From Diploscapter coronatus (taxonomy: Eukaryota; Nematoda; Chromadorea; Rhabditida; Rhabditidae): a stretch of DNA of 64,000 bases. Below are positions 39,901 to 50,100 of this stretch, in pieces (the stretch's first letter is position 1; the number at the start of each line of letters is the position of its first letter). Under the pieces are notes generated by a model. The model worked only from the letters and a program-made list of their open reading frames with translations, had not been told where the DNA came from and did no database searches. The stretch is from positions 31,945,249-32,009,248 of the forward strand of contig OZ038423.1 of NCBI GenBank assembly GCA_964036155.1, given 5' to 3'. The position numbers and the translations under genes are program-made.

Positions 39901-42900
39901 TGGGCAAACATTTTCCTTGTATATGAAAATGTTTAGGTTTTTCTTGCTTCAGGATTTGCTGAAAAATAGCCATCTTTGCAATTTTCAATTTAATAAAAAA
40001 CAAATATTTGATTGATTTACTATTTTATGAAATTTTAAACTTTTTTACTTTTATTTCCGATTTTTTTTTCAAAATTGACATTCTTGAAATGTCGAACCTT
40101 TTTTTAATAAAATTTACATTTTTATTTTTCAAAAATTCGAATTCAAACCTTATCATGGAGCATGTCCTTGAACTGTTTGAGTCTGTCCTCCAGCGGCAAT
40201 TTCTCCCTTTCCCTCTGTGCCTCGAGTTCTGCCTGAATGGCCGGATCCACCACGGACTTGTCAGTGGATTGGTGGTGCTTTTCCTGAAAGTCAACATTTC
40301 TTCTAAAAGTATCTTAACCTTAAAATACAAGACTCATCTTTTCTCTGATTATAAGTCCGGGCTTCTATTTCTTTACTTTATTCTCAGAATCTTGTATTTT
40401 CATCTCCCAATAGTACGATAGCATTAAAATACAAAGATTCTTCTTTCTCCAATAATAGCCCTACTCTCTTATTCTTTTTTCGAGTAGTACGAGTCCTGTT
40501 CTTAATTTTTATCAAAATCCAACCTTGTCCTTTTTGAGCATAGCTGCAGCAGCCTCCTTCTTCCTCTCCGATCTGCTTTTCTTCTTCGGAGGGCCGCCAT
40601 CATCGTCGTCGCCATCCTCTGCAGATGACTCTGTTTCGCTCCCTGCCTCTAACTTCTGAAAAAGTTTATTAATCAAAAAGTTGCTGAAAAAGGTTCACCT
40701 TGATCTCCTTGGGCTCTTCCTTCGTAACGGGCGGGGCACTGACGAGAGCATCGACATCCGCACGGCCGTACATTTCGGGGGGTCGCTCCCAGACGGACAG
40801 CTTGGTGGATGGGTTGTAGAAGAACACCTCAAAATAGGAGATTTCCTTCTAGAAAGATAAGACCATGTCTTCGTTGTTTCTTTAGAGTAGATGCATTTCC
40901 GATATCGAATGCATTACCACCAAATAATTGAAGTGAGTACTTTTCTGTCAAACGATACATTTTTTTATACTTTGCTTTGGGTAAAAAGTACTCGCTTCTG
41001 GTAACAAAGTATTCGCAGCTTTGGTTTTGGGCTCAAATTCAATTCCAACCTTATTATCGCCAGTCCAGACGACGCACCAGGGCGTTCCAGCCACTGGGGT
41101 GCTGCTGACGGGGCGCGATGGATCCTTCGGCTTGGAGTCCTCTTTCTTTTCAGCTGTAGTTGCAGAAGACTTGCCGTTTTCAGTGGTAGTTGGACCGGCG
41201 GCTTTCTGAGGCATCATTTTTAGTCACATTTTAGAGAAAAATAGCTATTATCGATCGAGGAGAACGCGTCGATATTCATAAATTACGCTATTCACTTCGT
41301 TTCTCTTCTACGCAACTCAATATTTCGCTACAAATTCGATTCCTAATTGCTGCATGGATATCATCGACTTTCTCTCCAACCAACAATATAAAATTGACAA
41401 GTTCAGACTTAAGAAATTCTAAAAGTTTACGAATGTTTGCAACTCCATTTCTCACCTGTGCCAAATAGGCCTGCAGCGCGGCCTGTGCCTTCTGTTGAGC
41501 CTCGATGATCGCAGCACTCTGTTCAGGGTTCGCCTTAGCAGCTTCGGGCACTTTTCCGGCTTCTAAAATTTCGTTTTCTTTGTATTTCTCGGAAGAATCA
41601 TCCTATTTTCTTTTTATTTTTTAATCCACAAGAAAGTAGTCTTATTTTCAGATTTTTGGAAAGTTCATGCAGTATTTTTTCTTTATCATCTTCAATTGTC
41701 ATGATTTTTTTTCTCGAACAACATGAACTTTCTCAAAAGCTCGAATCCTATACTCCCTCCTTACGTTCTCTCTCAAGCAGAGCCTTGGGCTTCTCCCAGG
41801 TGTTCTCCTGCGTGATCGAGTTGTAGTAGTACTTGCGTCCGTCCGGGGCGGTGAATTCGTTCCAGGCTTCGTCCGGGTTCTGAGCGCCTCCTCCTCCCAT
41901 CGCTTGTGGCGGGCCGCCTCCCCATCCTGGAGGGGGAAAGGCTGAAAATGTTGCCGTTTTCAAAAAAATCTTTCAAAACTCCGGGAATTTCAATCAAACA
42001 AACTAGAAACTATAAAGCGAAAGTCGGGAAATACCGTCATTCTTTTCGCTTCCTAAAAAAATGATGACATTTCCGAATTACGAACTATAAAGTGTGTTCT
42101 GAGAGACTATGCTAAATGACAAGCTTTCACACGTATATCAGTATCATTTTCAAAATTCAAAGTTCTCACCTCCAGCATTAGCGGCTCTCTCTGCAAAGGC
42201 CTGCTGCTGCTCTGAAATTTTCTATGTCAGCTTTGTCGAAACTCCAATTTTCAACGCGCATTTTTGCCATATTTTTAACATTATGGCTTGTGAGGAGGTA
42301 GATACTGCATTCTTTCCTTCTCTTCGTTATCTCTTCCGCCTCCTCGGAGCACGTGCTATTTCATAGAGGTTGGGGCCCAGAAGAGGAGAGTTGCAAAGAG
42401 TGTGCAGTATATCTACCTCCTCAGTCCATTATATTTTGCATGAAGATTTGTAAGAAATTCGAGAATGTAGAAGGGTCATCGTGTGTTCAATACGAATTGT
42501 TCTTTCATTTCAATCATTAGTATGATTCTTGGAATTTTGCAAATAAAAGGAAATGGATGGGACTTTACAACGATCTGAATCGTCCTTTTCAGCCTGTGAA
42601 GATCCTCCTCCTTTCGGTCATTGAACAGCTAACAAACAAGGACATTTGTGGTTTGAGAGAGCGGACGGGCAGCGAAAATGAGCATAGAGCCTAATCGGGA
42701 TTAGTTCCACAAAATCCGAATAAGAATTTAGGCAGGTTGAAGGTTTTTCTTTCCACTTTACAAAATTATCGACTTTTTCTCCAAGTTGTAGAAAGTTTAA
42801 AGGAAAAATGGAGTTTTTTTTTGTCATTTTTCGAAAAAAAAAGGATATGGAATAATGGTAAAAAAAATTAATTAGTTTGGGGATAAACACATCAACCTTC

Positions 42901-45131
42901 CTAGTTCGGATTCAATTCTAATCATCATCATCATCATTCTTTCATTCCGATATTTTCATTAGTTTTTCATTTCATTGTTCGATTTTCAATCATTTTGTTC
43001 ACAAACCGTCACTTCACCTATCCGAATCGACCCGTCTCGGCTACCTTCTTCTTTCTATATCAACACAGCTAGTCCCCAATAACAGAACCAGATTTTTACT
43101 CATTTTTCAAATTTAAATTTTATAATTTCATGATTTAAACATCTTTATAATTTTATTCATTTCAGGCGGTTATGCTTACCTATTCCCCTGAAATATCCTA
43201 CTTTTCATTATTCGTTACTTTTATGCGCATGATAATATAATAAATTTAGTTTAAAAAATTACAAAAAAAGATGGGATTTTTGAAAATCAATAGAAAAATA
43301 AGCTTACCTTCCTGTTCCCTTCTCTCTTCTTCCTGGGATTTCTGAATGAGTTCGGCCAGCTGACTCTGATCGATGATCTTCGCGTTTTCCGGCTTCTCCC
43401 AGACGGTGTTCCTCTGCACCGCGTGGTAGTAGTACTTCTTGCCGTCCGCCGTCTCTGTCTCCACCCACAGACTCTCGCCGTCGGAGCAGCCGGCTAGCTG
43501 AAAAAGTTAATCAATAAATTAGTCAAAATCAGGAAAATCAATAATTCAATCGGGAAGAGACATTATTTTGCTCTATCGTTAGAGATAACTGACTTTGACA
43601 AAATTAATATTTTTTTGTTGAAAATTTAGCCCTCTGGATTTATCATCGTGATTTCACGGTCACTGTCTGGATTTATCATGTTTTTTTTTCTTATTCCTTC
43701 CCCCTACTTGCATGTTTCCTCGCCCTAAAAGCCAGTGATAAATCCAGAAAGCCTGAAAACCCTTAGAACCAACAACTCTTTGAGCTGACCTTCTTCAGTC
43801 TCTCCTCCGGATCCACTTGAGGGATGGCGGGCGGTCCTTGGCCGGGATGCGTCCCGTAGCCGGTCGGGTGCGGGAACGCGTTGAATCCACCTCTCAAATC
43901 AAATCCATTTCTTTCTAATCAAGGCCAACTTTAATTCTATTGTCTAAATTCGAATTTATCCCAACATTTTTGCCCTAGTTTTCTAGAGCTAATTTCAATC
44001 ATGTAGGCTGAATGGCTCAGTAGCTGCTTACCAATCACAGGGTCAATTTTAACCCCGAGTTCAAAATGTCAATGTGTGTTTACATTATTGTGTATGATAG
44101 ACAAGGTTAACCCTAGATAAACTATAGAAACGTTTTATACCTTGGAGGCGGGAATCCTCTAGGCGGATAGCCTCTGCCTCGCATGAATGGGGGCGGGACG
44201 AAGCCGCCGCGGCCGCCGCGAATGAACGGGGGCATTCCTCCTCTGCCACGGAACTGCGGGGGCGCGTTGAAGAAGCCACCCGGCGGAGGCAACATGCCTC
44301 TGCCTCTGAAGCCGCCGCGGAAACTGAAATCGAAACTTCGAATTTGATGAACCTTGGGAAAAATCGACGATTTTGAACAATTTGGATTTTTACGTACCCG
44401 CCAAACCCAGCCCGAAATCCTCGACCACCGTGGAAACCACCTCTGCCGTGGAAGTGCTCGTTTCCTGAAAGATATAGCTTTATCGTCAGAGCGAGCGAAA
44501 CCAAGTCCCGGTGAAAAAGACGAGGGAGAGAGGTAAGAATGGGGGAAAATAGTGTCAGTTTCATTTTCATTGAGATTCAATAGCAGTCCGATGTTTGCAG
44601 ATGATCAACATGAAAATGGAATCGCTCACCTTCGCCGCCGTGCTCCCCATCGTCCTCGTGCATGTGCTCATCCCTGCCCGTCTGCATCTCTTCGTGGTCC
44701 TCCTCTCCTTCGCCTCCTTCATCCACCTCCTGCATTCCATCGTAGCTGTGCTCCTCCTTCTCCTCTGCAAAACCAGTTTCTTCAATTCGAACTTTTATTA
44801 AAGAATATTCACAAAAGTTTGATTCGGGACTTTTTTTTCTGAATAAAAGATCATGATTCAAGCAAAATGGAAATGTTTAAAAATCGACGTCGAAATAAAA
44901 GTAGTCGAAAGAATTTCGATATGAGTCAAAATTCCATTTCGAGTATGATTTGGATGTTCTGCTTGATAACTAATACTAGTCGAAAATAATCGATTTTAGT
45001 CAGTTTTGAAATCGTTGACGTCAAATCATTCCCGATCAATTCTCCCATCTGTACGAACCTGAGGGGGGCTGTTCGTCGCTGTACGGCACGTTCTCATCAG
45101 CCATTTGGTCCTCGTAGCCTTGGTCGCTCAT
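36975..45131 (-). CDS. tcer-1: Transcription elongation regulator TCERG1/CA150 (3 WW, 6 FF)
   Basis: Nuclear factor linking RNA polymerase II C-terminal domain, elongation and splicing. ATG 45131 (MSDQGYEDQMADENV), TAG 36975. The acidic N-terminus (45131-44625) is followed by Gly/Arg/Pro-rich FRGGFRGRG repeats (44480-44140). WW1 (43500-43310) carries SLWVETETADGKKYYYHAV..TVWEKP. WW2 (41940-41750) carries AWNEFTAPDGRKYYYNSIT..TWEKP. WW3 is split by an intron: TPWCVVWTGDNK (about 41050) then VFFYNPSTKLSVWERPPE (about 40830). An acidic/basic linker GDDDDGGPPKKKSRSERKK follows (about 40600), then six FF domains between 40290 and 36975, e.g. RDREDMFNDFV, STREQLFKDYV and ERDRTLDDYIDHLHRKG at the end. 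Exon order and motifs match TCERG1. TTTTTGCAG lies 13 nt before the ATG. Introns hold several different hairpins. Confidence 0.96.
37286..37376. repeat. Family G hairpin (GCAGACTTGCAA..TTGCGAGTC)
   Basis: ATATTTGCAGACTTGCAAC on the left and TTTATTTGCGAGTCAGATAT on the right. The same right-hand signature TTTTTATTTGCAAGTCTGT occurs at 57309-57385. Confidence 0.6.
38258..38393. repeat. Hairpin element with 26-bp arms (TCERG1 intron)
   Basis: AGACTTGGGACGTTTTCCAC CGCAAA at the left is inverted as TTTGCGGTGGAAAACG CGTCCCAAGTCT at the right. The total length is 136 bp, with one mismatch or insertion per arm. A clean MITE-like structure. Confidence 0.85.
40930..41015. repeat. Family E (AGTACTC-type) element inside the WW3-splitting intron
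   Basis: GAAGTGAGTACTTTTCTGTC at the left and GTAAAAAGTACTCGCTTCTG..AAAGTATTCGCAG at the right, in inverted arrangement. Confidence 0.65.
42289..42425. repeat. Hairpin element with GAGGAGGTAGATACTGCA arms
   Basis: TGAGGAGGTAGATACTGCAT is inverted as TGCAGTATATCTACCTCCTCA. The interior is pyrimidine-rich then purine-rich. It lies in a TCERG1 intron of about 1.4 kb. Confidence 0.85.
43633..43747. repeat. Hairpin with duplicated CTGGATTTATCA arm
   Basis: CTGGATTTATCATCGTGATT occurs first, a second CTGGATTTATCATG follows about 36 nt later, and GTGATAAATCCAG closes the hairpin. It lies in a TCERG1 intron. Confidence 0.75.
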
Positions 45132-45265
45132 TTTCGAAGACGCTCTGCAAAAAGTCACATCATCGAATTTTCGAAAAGTTCACTCCAAATCACAGACCAC
45201 CAATTCGAAAGTTCATTCACTTTTAGGAAATAGCTTTGAAAAGAACGGAAAGCTGGATAGAATTC

Positions 45266-45477
45266 CCAAATCTGTGATCAATGAACGAGGTGAAATCTTC
45301 AATAGGCCAAATCAAGTCAATAGAATTTTGAATTCGCCCAATTCACTGGACACCAGTTTCGAAATTCCACCTAGTTTTTCTTCTTTAACAACGGCATTTC
45401 GCTTCGCAAATCGGTGAACTTCCAAATCTGTTATCAGTGAACCGGGTAAACCCTCCAATAGGACAAATGAAATCAAT
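45266..45477 (+). repeat. Pair of ~57-bp imperfect direct repeats 5' of TCERG1
   Basis: CCAAATCTGTGATCAATGAA.. at 45266-45322 and CCAAATCTGTTATCAGTGAA.. at 45421-45477 continue in parallel (GGTGAAATCTTCAATAGGCC versus GGTAAACCCTCCAATAGGAC). They lie 135-350 bp upstream of the TCERG1 start codon. Confidence 0.75.
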
Positions 45478-45750
45478 CGATACGACGAAAATCTGTCAAA
45501 AATTGAAAAATAAAAACGAGGAGAGAAAGACGTTCGCGGAGAAGAGAAAGTGAGAAAAAGGGACATCTGCAAGTGACGCACAGAGTTGAGTGAATAGAGC
45601 GCCAATGCAAGTGTCGATTTTTCGTCTTTTTCAAATTCGCAATGAAATGAGAAAAATCGATCATTTTTGTTGGGCAAAAAGCGAAATATTTATATTGAAA
45701 GATTCTAGGGAAAAAAATGTTTCAAAAGATCTTCAATGTATGGAAAAAAA

Positions 45751-45930
45751 AAACCTCTAGGTAGGGCTTCCAAGCTGATATTAAAAGTTGGTTTTAGGCG
45801 AATTTCTCGTGGTTTTATCCACTACTTCCACTACTAACATTTCTTAAACCCCCTGGTTTGGGTCGAGGTGGGGGCAAACTTGAAACCCTGCTCTAGACAG
45901 TGACATACAATCACTGCGTTACACCGCTCC
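45751..45930 (-). mobile_element. tRNA-derived SINE-like element
   Basis: Read on the minus strand, the head GGAGCGGTGTAACGCAGTGA resembles a tRNA 5' half with an A-box-like stretch. GGGTTTCAAGTTTGCCCCC resembles a degenerate B box. The body follows, then a tail containing ATCAGCTTGGAAGCCCTA and a terminal run of about ten T. No matching 3' acceptor half is present, so it is not a tRNA. The tail recurs at 49505-49565. The combination of tRNA head, body, shared tail and homopolymer end is the standard SINE layout. No target-site duplication was established. Confidence 0.55.
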
Positions 45931-45970
45931 CTAAAAATCGAAAAGCAAATGGGAATTTTTGCAAAAATAA

Positions 45971-46066
45971 CGCTTCGAGACAGTTTCGATCTGTCGTCCT
46001 CATGATGCTTGTTGCAACGCACTTGTATCTAACAGTCATGCGCGCTGCCTACTGCGCCATCGAAGC
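45971..46066 (-). tRNA. tRNA-like gene with a 23-nt anticodon-loop intron, anticodon reads GTT (Asn)
   Basis: The minus strand folds as a full cloverleaf. The acceptor stem pairs GCTTCGA with TCGAAGC, with discriminator G. T8 and G9 are followed by the D arm GCGC-AGTAGGCA-GCGC with G18G19, then G26. The anticodon stem CATGA pairs with TCATG, the variable loop is AGGAC, and the T stem GACAG pairs with CTGTC. The A box TGGCGCAGTAG and B box GATCGAAAC fit the consensus. The anticodon loop region is 30 nt: CTGTTA, then 23 nt, then A. This is a canonical position 37/38 intron and gives anticodon GTT. The T loop ATCGAAA has A instead of T at position 54. TTATTTTT follows as a Pol III terminator. 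Introns are usual in nematode tRNA-Tyr and some tRNA-Leu, not tRNA-Asn, so it could be a variant or a pseudogene. Confidence 0.75.
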
Positions 46067-47530
46067 TTTGATTTGTGCAAGTAAATGTGGGTTAATTTCG
46101 CAAGAATGAAGCCCTGCATTATCAGTTGCAGATATTTTCTGGATCCAAAACCTGAATCCAGTATAAACAATGCTCGAAATCGACTAATGATTAGAATATA
46201 GGCACATTAGTCTATTAAACTAACGTGTTTTCCGACAAGTTTCTTTACTCAAATTAATACTTTGTAAGCAGCAGTATTGTTTCAATTACAATAGTCCGAA
46301 TTCTCAGATATCCCAAGGCGATTTTAACACGATAATTGGTGTACGTAGACTGTATTCTAACACCAGTAATGTATGAATTTTATCTTGCAAGATAAGATGC
46401 TACACTTTGGTATCATCTATCTTCGAACAGAATGAATAAAAGCAATGTTTTTATTGAACACTCGACAAATCTTCGGAATGCATTTGAATCGATAAAGTAA
46501 AATGAATAAACTAATTCAAATTAAAAAAAGAATAAACAGTTGTAAGCTGTACAAATTTTGCCTATACATATAGAACGTATTTCCACATTTTACCATAACT
46601 TCAGATCAGTTTGTTGGCCCATGATGAGAAAATATATCCGAATGCAGTTGCTTCGGAACATGAGGTGTAACTTTAATAACTTTGACTAATTCTTTCCTAG
46701 TTGGTGATATAGTAGTGTTCCTCTTCTAAAATTGCCCCTTTTTCTTTACATGCATATGTACATAAACTACCTTGATCAACCCTCTCACTAAGGAAAACAG
46801 GATAATTATTTGGAAGCATGGTCCATTTAGAGAAATAAAGATACCAATGACCTGAAAGTTTTCTTGGTAGAAAATTTAACTTATTCTAGTGTGGATCCAT
46901 TTCTTATGTTAGAACAGTATACTGCTCAAGATCTATTCAGAAAACAATTCCTAATTTTACAGTTGCTCTTTCTAAGCACATAACGCGAAAGGGGTATTTT
47001 GGTTTCTTCAAGCACGATTAGCCGAGTTCTATTCGCAAGAATTCAAAGTAACATTCGTGTGCCTCCTATCCGATGCAAAAATTATTATCATTTATGTAAA
47101 TAATGGTAAGGTCGAAAGATTCACTATTTAGAACGTTCCTTTAGAATTTTTCAGCGCATATTTTCAGGATATGTGTTGGTAAAACAAGCCTTTCCATTTT
47201 TTTGTTAGCTAATATGAAACGTTGTTATTAACCATGCTTACTTGTATATAACCTATCATATGGCCTAACAAAGGTAAATGATTGATCCAAGGACATCTAT
47301 CTAAAATATTCTAGTAAGTTCTCTCAAGCTTCTAACTGAAGCTATGAAACTAGTTAATTTCTGCTATTTTTCGTTGAATCGTGAACAATTTTCATTGTTT
47401 CAAAATTCTTTCGATATTACCCTTCTTTTGGGTAAACTCGCTGTAACGAATCTCGGCATTTAAACCAGAGATTGGTTATAAATATAAACGAATGTGTGAT
47501 TTGATGTGTTAACCAAGTTTGAGAAAACGA
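46067..47530. other. AT-rich stretch without recognised gene
   Basis: No convincing exons. A missing last membrane segment of the receptor gene at 47531-49264 might lie here, but I found no open frame that fits. None of the hairpin families found elsewhere is evident. Confidence 0.4.
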
Positions 47531-49264
47531 TTATTTACATAGATCCGTCCTCAATAGACTCATTACTTATGGAGGAATTATTACAGCGAAAACATAATCG
47601 ATTTTGCACAGGATAGTTAAAATATCAAAATTAAAAGATTAGGAGAACATCCTACCTTCAAATTCCTGTTTCCAAGTATCCCAAACAAGGCAAGAAAGAC
47701 TGTATAGTTGAACAATAATGAAAACATTTACTATCACTTCGCATAGAATCTAAACGTTATGCATATTAATTGTTAATATCATATGGTGCAATATTGACTG
47801 GGCTAACTTACATACGCCATTAGGTATCGATTTAAGCGTCGTTCAGAATTTCTTGCACTTTGACTCAGATTTCCATACGAATTAAAACGCCGCTTTAGAT
47901 AAATAAACGCGGTAATGCTAATTATCGTCTGAGCACAACTTGCTAGGGTCGGAACTATCATAGAGTAAAGACTCTAAAAAATTGTCTAGATAATTGGCAT
48001 TAATAATTTTTATTCCGATAATATTCATTTAACTTACAGCCCATTTGTAAAAAGCCATTACATATAATCGTATATCACCAATATCAACAATTCGATAAGT
48101 GTTCAACCAATTAATTGCAAAACAAATTAGGTCGGGGATACAGCCAAAAATAATATGAAATCCGACCAATATCCAAAATATAATGGAAAATAGCTTAGTT
48201 ATTTTTTCGTTACGGTGACTAAATTGAATCATTTTGTATCAAAGCTGACATATGCATGTGGAAGAATTTCTAACAGTGAAAATGCCCTAGCTCTATATAT
48301 CGTAACTGCAGTCGAAACGAATATTATGGCCATCGTTAACCATGTATCTTGAAGCATAACAAGTAAATCATGCAATAATACCTAAAATTCCATTTGTCAG
48401 CTGTCAATGCAAAATTTTAACTGTTAGATTTAAGTCAACTTAATATATCAAATAAATTTAAAATAAAATGGTATTTTATAGTTATTTGGAAATTTGAGAC
48501 AGAAAAGTAGATATTATGACGAAATAATGTATGAAAAACTACAATAATACGATCCATACTATTTCACAAAATGCTAACACTTTTCTGTAGCAACGTAGAT
48601 GATATTTTAAACGATTCGCTTAAACTGTAGACAAATATTGATTGATACACGTGGCTAAAATTTTAAATTATGTTACCTCGAATCCGTTAACATTTTGGCA
48701 GCACACGTGCAAAATTAGATCATAGATAATAAACAAAGCCTAAAGTATTATCCTGCTTTAATGCATATATTGAAAATCGCATCATAAAATAATAATAGTA
48801 TAAAACTTACATTTATCAACGAGCAGATAAAAAGGAATATATTTAGAATGAGTAAGATGGCTATTAATTTTTCGAATTGTGAAAAATTTGCACGTTTTCG
48901 AAATAACCGACACATCATAAATATATCGATAGAAATCGGAATTAATGCGATGCTATAGAAAATGACCTGGATTTGATACCCTATAGATGAATTTATTTTT
49001 TGAAGATAACAGCGATATAAAATTATTTAACTAACTTGTATCAAATTTATATTCATAAAGTAGGAAAGTTTTCCACATAATGATGAGTTTGTAAAGTAAT
49101 GAATCTGATGCTGAGAATTCTAAAATAGTAAATCGTTACCGAGGTTTATAAGAAAAAAAAACAATACAGAATAGTATTTAAGAATAGGTAAACTGAAAAA
49201 TTAATTCACCTTCACAAAAATCATAATCCGTTGCATTAGACGTAAACTCACCGCACCGAGACAT
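47531..49264 (-). CDS. Serpentine (7TM) receptor-like gene, possibly missing TM7
   Basis: Probable nematode chemoreceptor-type GPCR, class unassigned. Nine minus-strand exons keep phase throughout: 49264-49210, 49119-49036, 48980-48811, 48739-48677, 48381-48275, 48218-48038, 47973-47812, 47749-47656 and a weak terminal one, 47565-47531. They total 317 codons, a typical length for this superfamily. The N-terminus MSRCGEFTSNATDYDFCE has a glycosylation site (NAT). Membrane spans: VIFYSIALIPISIDIFMM, FEKLIAILLILNIFLFIC, TWLTMAIIFVSTAVTIYRA, SIIFWILVGFHIIFGCI, MIVPTLASCAQTIISITAF and LCEVIVNVFIIVQLYSL. ERRLNRYLMAY before the last span is typical of the loop ahead of TM6. I could find only six clear spans, so TM7 is either in an exon I missed or lost. 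Introns here end TTTAG rather than TTTCAG. No close homologue comes to mind. Confidence 0.65.
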
Positions 49265-49504
49265 TCGATTCTGTGAATTATTTCTCTAGTAGTAATAATA
49301 AATCTGTAGAATAACGATTTGAGAAAAATGATCTCAATACAGTACGATTTAGAAAGGGTAGCGCTTTTCGAAACAAAAATGATAGAACTTGAAATGGATC
49401 GAGTAACAGTGCAAGACGTTGCTTAGGCAATCAGATTTGTATTTATAGTACTCGCCTAACTTATAATTTAGTGTAATTTCAGCTTCAATGCTTCAATTAT
49501 GTCC

Positions 49505-49565
49505 GCCTTATGTCTAGGGCCCCCAAGCTGATAATGGGGACTTGATGTGTTGGAGCGAATTTTTT
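49505..49565 (-). mobile_element. SINE tail fragment
   Basis: On the minus strand, ATTCGCTCCAACACATCAAG.. then ATTATCAGCTTGGGGGCCCT-AGA matches the 3' part of the 45751-45930 element (ATTCGCCTAAAACC.., ATATCAGCTTGGAAGCCCTA). The tRNA-like head is absent. Confidence 0.5.
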
Positions 49566-49971
49566 TAATAAAGAAAGATTGGCTGGGATGTGAATAACTT
49601 TCGTGAAGAAAAAAATTAATTAACATTTCTTCAACTGAAAAAGCACAAAATTGTGACTTTCAAAATGAACATATTTTCACTGTACAAATTCAGCTTGTAG
49701 ACAAAAATTTTGCGATGTGAGCAGTGTGGAATTTTTGGAAAAGCTTTCGGTGCGCCGTCTTACTGCTCCGCCAACATTCCTGTCCATCATGTGAATTCTA
49801 AAACAGTATTTTCATGCACAAAGTAGTTTTGTCATTGCCTATGAGATCTGTATCAAGATCTATGAGTTTCTTACAACTATGAAGAATATCGTGATATGGT
49901 ATAATATCGATAATCTGAACAGAGAAGTCTGATCATTTTCTGACATTTCCGTGTTCATCGTAAACATGCAT

Positions 49972-50100
49972 AATTGGGCTAATAGAAAAAGACACCGGGT
50001 TTTCTAAGAAATAGTATGGGGAGGCAAGATAGGAAAAGAAAAAAAGCCGGTGTCTTTTTCTAACTGGTATCCCGGTATCTTTTTCTAGGAGCCCATAATT
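49972..50100. repeat. Hairpin element with TGGGCT..AGCCCA ends
   Basis: Left TAATTGGGCTAATAGAAAAA followed by GACACCGGG. Right CCCGGTATCTTTTTCTAGGAGCCCATAATTA-type end. An inner extra copy, GCCGGTGTCTTTTTCTAAC, lies just before the right arm, so the right end is doubled. Confidence 0.8.

Noticed and set aside
44085..44580. Two overlapping 150-160 codon minus-strand frames
   Set aside because: They mix the real Gly/Arg-rich TCERG1 exons (44330-44140, 44480-44400) with intron sequence and shadow frames.
45858..45930. Second tRNA gene (GGAGCGG..)
   Set aside because: No 3' acceptor strand complementary to GGAGCGG and a broken B box. It is better explained as a SINE head.
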